The position numbers and the translations under genes are program-made. Positions 59,188 to 64,000 of a stretch of DNA of 64,000 nucleotides are shown here, piece by piece (within the stretch, counting starts at the first letter, position 1; each line of letters opens with the position of its first letter). The notes under the pieces are model-generated. The model saw nothing but the letters and a program-made list of their open reading frames with translations, was not told the DNA's origin and did not search any database. Source of the stretch: Polaromonas sp. (GTDB lineage: Bacteria > Pseudomonadota > Gammaproteobacteria > Burkholderiales > Burkholderiaceae_C); NCBI GenBank assembly GCA_013297865.1, contig JAAFIP010000001.1, forward strand, positions 124,001 through 188,000, written 5' to 3'.

Positions 59188-59235
59188 CTATCTAAAATAT
59201 AGCTTCCCCCGCGATATTCCATTGGCCTGCAGCCC
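59188..59235 (+). repeat. Dispersed AATAGCTGC repeat, copy 10 (degenerate, intergenic)
   Basis: ACTATCTAAAATATAGCTTC plus CCCCGCGATATTCCATTGGCC, with several differences from the consensus. It lies between the convergent BLUF and helicase genes. Confidence 0.75.
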
Positions 59236-59242
59236 TATTTGA

Positions 59243-61252
59243 TTAAAATTTCAGGGCATCCAGCGCGCTGTCAAACTCTTCGCGCGTGAAAATGCGGCGC
59301 ATGGGCGGCAGCGCGGCCAGCAGGCGCTTGCCGTAGCCCATCTGCACCAGGCGGGTATCGCAAACCACCAAAATGCCGCAGTCGGTCTCGCGGCGGATCA
59401 GGCGGCCCGCGCCCTGCTTGAGCGACACGGCCGCCTCGGGCACAAAATAGTCGTTGAACGGGCTGCGCCCCTCGGCTTCGAGCTTTTGCGCGCGCGCCTC
59501 CACCAGCGGGTCGCCCGGCGGCGGGAACGGCAGCTTGTCGATGATCACCAGCTGCAGTGCGTCGCCAGGCACATCAATGCCCTCCCAGAAGCTGGCCGAC
59601 GCCACCAGCACGCAGCCGCCCTGCCCCTGGGCGTCTGCGCCCTGCCGAAAGCGCTCCACCAGCTCGCGCTTGGGCGCACTGCCCTGCACCAGCACGCTCA
59701 GGCCGCTGCCGTCCAGGCTTTCGCGCAGGTCATCGCCAATGGTTTTGAGGGCGCGCAAGGTGGTGGTCAGCACCATGGTGCGCCCGCCCAGGCGGCGCGC
59801 TGCCTGGGCCGTCAGGTCGGCCACGGCCAGGGTGTGCGCAGCGTCTTTGGGCTGCGGCAGATGGCGCGGCACATAGACGGTGGCTTGGGTGGCGTAGTCA
59901 AACGGGCTGCTGGCGTGCAGCACCTGGGCGCTTTCCAGGCCACAGGGCTGGGTGAACCAGCTGAGCTGCTCGTCGTCGCCCAAAGTGGCCGAGGTAAAAA
60001 TATAGCTGCGCTGGCGCCGCAGCAGCTCCACCACCTCGTTGTCGCTGGGCGGCAGACCTTCGCCCAGCAGCCGTTTGCGCACGGTGGCGGCAATGTCCAG
60101 CGGAGACTCCACCAGGCGCAGCTGCACCCCCACATCCAGCCAGCGCACCGAGCCTGCTGCGCAGCTGCGGGTAAAGGCGCTGGCATGCTCGCCCAGCAGG
60201 CTGGCGCGCTCGTGCAGGCGCACAAAATCGGGGGCCAGCTCGCTGACCGTGGCCAGGCCTTCCATGGCCGTGGCCAGCGCGGCTTCCAGATCGCCCAGGG
60301 CCTTGGCCCAGGCGGCCTCGTCCATGCCCTCGGGCACTGCGCCCTTCCAGCGTATGCGGGCGTTAGGCGGCTGCTTGCCCACCACCAGGCGCAGCTCGCG
60401 CGTGCAGCGCTCCACACCGCCCACCAGGGCCGACCAGTCCACCAGGCCGCGCGCCAGCGTCAGGCCCGCGCCCAGCATGTCGCGTGCAAAGTCCAGCAGC
60501 TGACCGGTGCTGAGGTTTTGCCCCAAAAACTGCACGCCGGTTTCGTTGAGCTGGTGCGCTTCGTCAAAAATCACCACGCGCACACTGGGCAGCAGCTCGG
60601 CCATGCCAGATTCGCGCACCGCCAGATCGGCAAAAAACAGATGGTGGTTGACCACCACCACATCAGCAGCCAGGGCCTCGCGGCGGGCCAGGTTGACGTG
60701 GCAGGCCTTGAACTTGGGGCATTGGCTGCCCAGGCAGTTGTCTCGCGTGGAGGTGACCAGGGGGATGATGGGCGAGCGCTCGTCCAGGCCGGGGATTTCG
60801 GCCAGATCGCCGGTAAAGGTGGACTGCGCCCACTCCTCTACCCGGGCCAGGGCTCTGATGGCTGCGCGGTCTGCGCCTGCCTCGTGGCGGGCCAGCGCCA
60901 TACGGTGCAGGCACAGGTAGCTGCCACGCCCCTTGAGCAGTGCGGTGCGCACAGGCAGCCCCAGCGCCTGCACCAGGCGCGGCACGTCGCGTGAGAACAA
61001 CTGGTCTTGCAAAGCCTTGGTAGCGGTAGACACCATGACGCGTGCACCCGACAGCAGCGCAGGCACAAGGTAAGCAAATGTTTTGCCCACACCGGTGCCC
61101 GCCTCCACCACCAGCGCGCCGCCGTCTTCAATGGTCTGCGCGACAGCCAGGGCCATATCGCGCTGGCCGCTGCGGGGCGCGAAATGCTCGGTCGCCCGCT
61201 CCAGCACCCCGCCAGCCGTGAACGCGGCGCGCACTTGGTCTTGCAGGGCCAT
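59243..61252 (-). CDS. DinG/YoaA-type ATP-dependent DNA helicase (XPD family)
   Basis: 669 residues. Walker A in VVEAGTGVGKTFAYLVPALLS, DEAH box in VVIFDEAHQLNETGVQF, and motif VI in LKQGAGRLIRRETDCGILVV. Cysteines in the NCLGSQCPKFKAC region are positioned as Fe-S cluster ligands of XPD/DinG helicases. It is an SF2 5'-3' DNA helicase for repair or R-loop/fork problems. The choice between DinG and YoaA is not decided. Starts one base within the DUF465 gene (TGATG). Confidence 0.93.
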   Translation of the reverse strand: MALQDQVRAAFTAGGVLERATEHFAPRSGQRDMALAVAQTIEDGGALVVEAGTGVGKTFAYLVPALLSGARVMVSTATKALQDQLFSRDVPRLVQALGLPVRTALLKGRGSYLCLHRMALARHEAGADRAAIRALARVEEWAQSTFTGDLAEIPGLDERSPIIPLVTSTRDNCLGSQCPKFKACHVNLARREALAADVVVVNHHLFFADLAVRESGMAELLPSVRVVIFDEAHQLNETGVQFLGQNLSTGQLLDFARDMLGAGLTLARGLVDWSALVGGVERCTRELRLVVGKQPPNARIRWKGAVPEGMDEAAWAKALGDLEAALATAMEGLATVSELAPDFVRLHERASLLGEHASAFTRSCAAGSVRWLDVGVQLRLVESPLDIAATVRKRLLGEGLPPSDNEVVELLRRQRSYIFTSATLGDDEQLSWFTQPCGLESAQVLHASSPFDYATQATVYVPRHLPQPKDAAHTLAVADLTAQAARRLGGRTMVLTTTLRALKTIGDDLRESLDGSGLSVLVQGSAPKRELVERFRQGADAQGQGGCVLVASASFWEGIDVPGDALQLVIIDKLPFPPPGDPLVEARAQKLEAEGRSPFNDYFVPEAAVSLKQGAGRLIRRETDCGILVVCDTRLVQMGYGKRLLAALPPMRRIFTREEFDSALDALKF

Positions 61253-61464
61253 CAGGCAGGCTCTTTCCCGTCGAGCGCGCTTTCGATCTGCGCAATCTGG
61301 TCGCGCAGCAGCAGGCGGCGCTTTTTCAGGCGGCGCAGCAGCAGCTGGTCGATGGGCGCATCCCCGGTCTGCTGGGCCAGGCGGTCGATACTGGCGTCCA
61401 GGTCGGCATGTTCCATGCGCAGCTCGATCAGCCGCCGCTGGGGAGAATGTAGGTTAGAGTCCAA
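61252..61464 (-). CDS. DUF465 (YdcH) family small protein
   Basis: About 70 residues, all helical: SPQRRLIELRMEHADLDASIDRLAQQ, then LLLRRLKKRRLLLRDQIAQIESALDGKEPA. The coiled-coil hairpin matches DUF465. The start is a TTG (either here or six codons upstream), since no ATG is in frame. Couples to the helicase gene by a one-base overlap. Function unknown. Confidence 0.85.
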   Translation of the reverse strand: MDSNLHSPQRRLIELRMEHADLDASIDRLAQQTGDAPIDQLLLRRLKKRRLLLRDQIAQIESALDGKEPA

Positions 61465-61567
61465 AGTATGGTTTACGCGCAAAGTCAGTTACCCGATAAT
61501 AATTGCAATACACTGCGCACAGACCAGAACAATACGAATATGACCTCACAGAGTACGACTTCACACC

Positions 61568-62380
61568 ATGTCTAAAGGCTATCGCATCACTGCTTCCACC
61601 GGCATCCACAAGGGTGACCGCGAATACCAACAAGACCAAGTCATCCTGCTGGATCACCCACGCCACAATGGCTGTGTGCTGGCAGTGATAGCCGACGGCA
61701 TGGGCGGACGCAGCGGCGGGCGCAAAGCCTCCGACCAGGTCATGATGACTGCGCGCCAGCTGTTTGAGCGCTATTCTCCCGAGGTGGACGACGCGCCATC
61801 GATGCTGCAGCAGCTGGTGCAGGAGGCGCATATCGTCATCAAGCTGACAGCGGTGTCGTCCGAGCAGGAGCCACACAGCACACTGGCAGGCTTTTTGATC
61901 AACCCTGCGGGCGACTGCCATTGGGTGCATGCAGGCGACAGCCGCATCTACCACTACCACGGCAACAAGATGATCAAGCGCACCATGGACCACTCCTATG
62001 TGCAGACCCTGGTGGACAAAGGCGAAATCTCCGAAGAAGAGGCCAATACCCATCCGCAGTCCAACATCCTGATGGGCTGCCTGGGCACTGAGGACGACCC
62101 GCCGATGGACGTGCACTACGTCCCTTCACTGCGCCCTGGCGATGTGCTGATGGCCTGCAGCGACGGCGTGTGGCACTATTTCTCCAACACCGAGCTGGGC
62201 TCAGTGCTCTCGGCGCTCAGCCCGCGCGAGGCCACCGAGTTTCTGATTGACAAGGCCCGCTCGCGCGCCCGCGGCACGGGGGACAACCTGTCCCTGGTGG
62301 TTGTCAAGCTGGAGCCGCTGGGGCCAGAGGCGGCCAAGCCGCTCAATATCCCCTCCATCAGCAGCCTGCGCGACGCTTAA
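61568..62380 (+). CDS. PP2C-family serine/threonine protein phosphatase
   Basis: 270 residues. Metal-binding aspartates in VLAVIADGMGGRSGGRKAS, HAGDSRIYHYHGNK and LMACSDGVWHYF, and a final GTGDNLSLVVVKL. The N-terminal GDREYQQDQVIL is the family opening. Single-domain, cytoplasmic. It could oppose a Ser/Thr kinase, for example of the T6SS PppA/PpkA type, but no kinase is in the window. Its stop overlaps that of the convergent gene (TTAA). Confidence 0.94.
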   Translation: MSKGYRITASTGIHKGDREYQQDQVILLDHPRHNGCVLAVIADGMGGRSGGRKASDQVMMTARQLFERYSPEVDDAPSMLQQLVQEAHIVIKLTAVSSEQEPHSTLAGFLINPAGDCHWVHAGDSRIYHYHGNKMIKRTMDHSYVQTLVDKGEISEEEANTHPQSNILMGCLGTEDDPPMDVHYVPSLRPGDVLMACSDGVWHYFSNTELGSVLSALSPREATEFLIDKARSRARGTGDNLSLVVVKLEPLGPEAAKPLNIPSISSLRDA

Positions 62381-63144
62381 TTGCCAGGTATCGGCAGGTC
62401 GGCTGCTGGCGGCTTGTTTTTGCTCTGCAGGCGCTTCTGGGCCTCTGCCTTGCGCTGCTCAGCATCTTTGCGCTTTTGCTCTGTGCGGGCCTTGGCCTGG
62501 GCAGCCCGCGCCACGCGGGTTTGTTGGTCCGCTGCCTTTTCCCGCTGGCGTGCCAACTGCTCGGCCTGTGTGCTTGGCTTGGCTTGGGGCGCGGTGCGCG
62601 GGGTGGGGTTGGGTGCTTTGGCGCTGGCGCCCTCTGCAGGCGGCCTGCGCCCGGCTTCACGTTGCTTGCGCTGGGCGTCGTTTTCCATGGCGGTGCCGCG
62701 CTTTTCAGCCAGCTCCTGCTGGCGCTGCGGCGAGGTTTTTTCCTCAGTGCGCTGCTGCTGGAGCACGGCTTTGCGCTTGCGCTGCATATCATTGAGCGCA
62801 ATCTCCTGGCGCTTGAGGTCGGCCTGTGCGGCGTTGTGGGCGTTACGCGCCTCCGTCAGGCAGGCGTTGACCTGAAATTTCTGATAGCAGGCTTTTTGGG
62901 CATCTGAATAGGCCTGGCTGGCTTGGGCCCCCTCGCGCGCAAGGCGGTCGCGCTCAGCCCGCTGGTTGGCATCGAAAGCAGCGTCCTGAGCGTCCTGAGA
63001 CGGTGCGTTGGCTGGTAAAGAGGGGCTGTTTTGGGCCTCAGCCCTCTGGAATACCGCGGGAGCAGCTATCAATATAATAGCAAACAGCTTGAAGGCAAGC
63101 TTGTGCGAAGCAGGGCCGGTCAAGCAAGTGGAAAAAACAGGCAT
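62377..63144 (-). CDS. Exported coiled-coil protein of unknown function
   Basis: 255 residues. The signal peptide is KLAFKLFAIILIAAPAVF then QRAEAQN; the last part comes from the dispersed repeat. After it the protein is strongly charged, rich in alanine, glutamine, lysine and arginine, with a long coiled coil (residues ~60–140 and 185–240) and a CYQKFQVNACLTEARNAHNAAQ segment with two cysteines. A proline-rich break lies near residue 170. No family recognised. It follows the zapE gene on the same strand by 7 bases. Confidence 0.78.
   Translation of the reverse strand: MPVFSTCLTGPASHKLAFKLFAIILIAAPAVFQRAEAQNSPSLPANAPSQDAQDAAFDANQRAERDRLAREGAQASQAYSDAQKACYQKFQVNACLTEARNAHNAAQADLKRQEIALNDMQRKRKAVLQQQRTEEKTSPQRQQELAEKRGTAMENDAQRKQREAGRRPPAEGASAKAPNPTPRTAPQAKPSTQAEQLARQREKAADQQTRVARAAQAKARTEQKRKDAEQRKAEAQKRLQSKNKPPAADLPIPGN
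63041..63081 (-). repeat. Dispersed AATAGCTGC repeat, copy 11 (inside a signal peptide)
   Basis: Minus strand: GCTATTATATTGATAGC, then TGCTCCCGCGGTATTCCAGA. Read in frame it gives AIILIAAPAVFQRA, the hydrophobic core and end of a signal peptide. Confidence 0.8.
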
Positions 63145-63151
63145 GGACAGA

Positions 63152-64000
63152 TTATGTCAGCCGTGTGTCCACCGTGCGTCTGTCCAGCGCCAGAAACTCC
63201 TGCGACTGCATCTCGCTCAGGCGCGAGGCGGTGCGCGGAAACTCATGCGCCAGCGGCCCTTCGGTGTAAAGCGCTTCGGGCGCTACCGCAGCCGACATGA
63301 TCAGCTTGACCCGGCGGTCATACAGCACGTCCACCAGCCAGGTAAAGCGCCTGGCCTCGGAGGCATGGCGTACAAACATTTGCGGTACGTTACTGAGCAA
63401 CACGGTATGAAACTGGGTGGCCAGCTCGAGGTAGTCGTTCTGGCTGCGCGGGCCGCCGCACAGCTCCCTGAAGTCAAACCACACCACGCCGCCTGCACGG
63501 CGCTTGCTGTAGATCTTGCGCGCTTCGATGTGCAGCACAGTGTCTTCGTCATGCGCCTCAGCCAGCTGGTTGAAAGCCAGCTCCATGGCCGCGTCTGCCT
63601 CTGGCCCCAGGGGCGTGTGGTAAAGCTTGACCTTCTCCATCGTGCGGCGGCGGTAATCGGTGCCGTTGTCCACGCTGATGACGTCCATATGCGTCTTCAG
63701 CAGCTCGATCGCCGGCAGGATGCGGGCGCGGTGCAGGCCGTTGGGGTACAGGTCGTCGGGGTGAAAATTGCTGGTGGTCACCATGCCTACGCCGTTTTTG
63801 AACAGCGCGTCCAGCAGGCGGTGCAGGATCATGGCGTCGGTAATGTCGGCCACATGAAACTCGTCAAAGCACAGCAGCCGGTAGCGCTTGGCCATGCGCT
63901 TGCCCAGTTCGTCCAGCGGGTTAACCGTGCCCTGCAGATCCGCCAGCTCGCGGTGCACCTCGCGCATGAACTCGTGAAAATGCAGGCGCGTCTTGCGCAC
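63152..64000 (-). CDS. zapE: Cell division ATPase ZapE (AFG1 family), partial
   Basis: The 282 visible residues are the C-terminal three quarters; the N-terminus with Walker A lies beyond the window edge. Walker B is LLCFDEFHVADITDAM, followed by VTTSNFHPDDLYPNGL (sensor), and the C-terminal part LLSNVPQMFVRHASEARRFTWLVDVLYDRRVKLIMSA. It is an ATPase that acts on the FtsZ ring under stress in gammaproteobacteria. Here its function is by family. The coiled-coil gene follows 7 bases later. Confidence 0.93.
   Translation of the reverse strand: MRKTRLHFHEFMREVHRELADLQGTVNPLDELGKRMAKRYRLLCFDEFHVADITDAMILHRLLDALFKNGVGMVTTSNFHPDDLYPNGLHRARILPAIELLKTHMDVISVDNGTDYRRRTMEKVKLYHTPLGPEADAAMELAFNQLAEAHDEDTVLHIEARKIYSKRRAGGVVWFDFRELCGGPRSQNDYLELATQFHTVLLSNVPQMFVRHASEARRFTWLVDVLYDRRVKLIMSAAVAPEALYTEGPLAHEFPRTASRLSEMQSQEFLALDRRTVDTRLT

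Overview
The window looks like chromosomal DNA from a betaproteobacterium of the Comamonadaceae (Burkholderiales). Three things point there: high-GC, densely packed genes; a low-molecular-weight phosphatase–iscR–iscS–iscU–iscA–hscB–hscA–fdx cluster; and Bug-type solute receptors. There is also a dispersed short repeat built around AATAGCTGC. The assignment rests on gene content read by eye, not on a database search.

Layout. 0–2 kb: purD and yebC. 2–5 kb: small exported proteins, a cytochrome c and a HerA-like ATPase. 5.1–8.95 kb: an AT-richer accessory stretch between a zf-CopZ protein gene and the 3' end of guaA. It holds two ~1.5 kb cassettes. One has marR plus a gamma-carbonic-anhydrase-like gene; the other has tetR plus two small membrane proteins. 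Each is bounded by a 19-bp copy of the guaA terminus. 8.9–12 kb: guaA–guaB. 12–20.5 kb: mixed exported enzymes, pyroglutamyl peptidase, an ornithine-cyclodeaminase-family enzyme, a caspase–MORN protein, a ModA-like receptor and a PhoD-like phosphatase. 20.7–24.5 kb: a BMP-family receptor, flavin reductase, deaminase, then an AT-rich toxin–antitoxin and membrane-protein islet. 24.5–30.5 kb: dcd, glnD, map, two YceI proteins with a cytochrome b561. 30.8–34.1 kb: a four-gene Exb/TonB-like operon. 34.2–43.8 kb: purL, fic, DUF808, hydrolase, Bug receptor, DUF1624 protein, greB. 43.9–48.5 kb: part of a type VI secretion locus (tssJ, tssA, tssB, tssC, hcp), then tRNA-Val(CAC), dnaQ and an OmpA/HHH pair. 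51–58.2 kb: the ISC iron-sulfur operon, with a low-GC DUF5984 gene placed between hscB and hscA. 58.6–64 kb: a BLUF photoreceptor, DinG-type helicase, PP2C phosphatase, a coiled-coil exported protein and a truncated zapE.

Two patterns go beyond ordinary annotation. First, the guaA 3' end occurs three times as a direct repeat (5855, 7366, 8931), and each cassette carries the same paired ACCGTCA motif about 80 bp inside its distal end. This fits tandem integration of related elements that have lost, or never carried, an integrase. Second, a ~30–48 bp repeat (a small GCTAT…ATAGC stem followed by TGCTCCCGCGATATTCTATTGGCC) occurs about eleven times. Six copies are translated or supply a start: two in purL, one each in hscA, hscB and the DUF1624 protein, and one that forms much of a signal peptide. 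A further copy supplies the glnD start codon. One purL copy has a substitution that removes what would be an in-frame stop.

How the genes work together. purD, purL, guaA and guaB are spread along the window and serve purine synthesis. The ISC cluster builds Fe-S clusters and is probably autoregulated through an IscR site. The T6SS genes encode sheath, tube and lipoprotein, but baseplate, membrane complex and ATPase genes are not in the window. Most other genes are single housekeeping or envelope functions.
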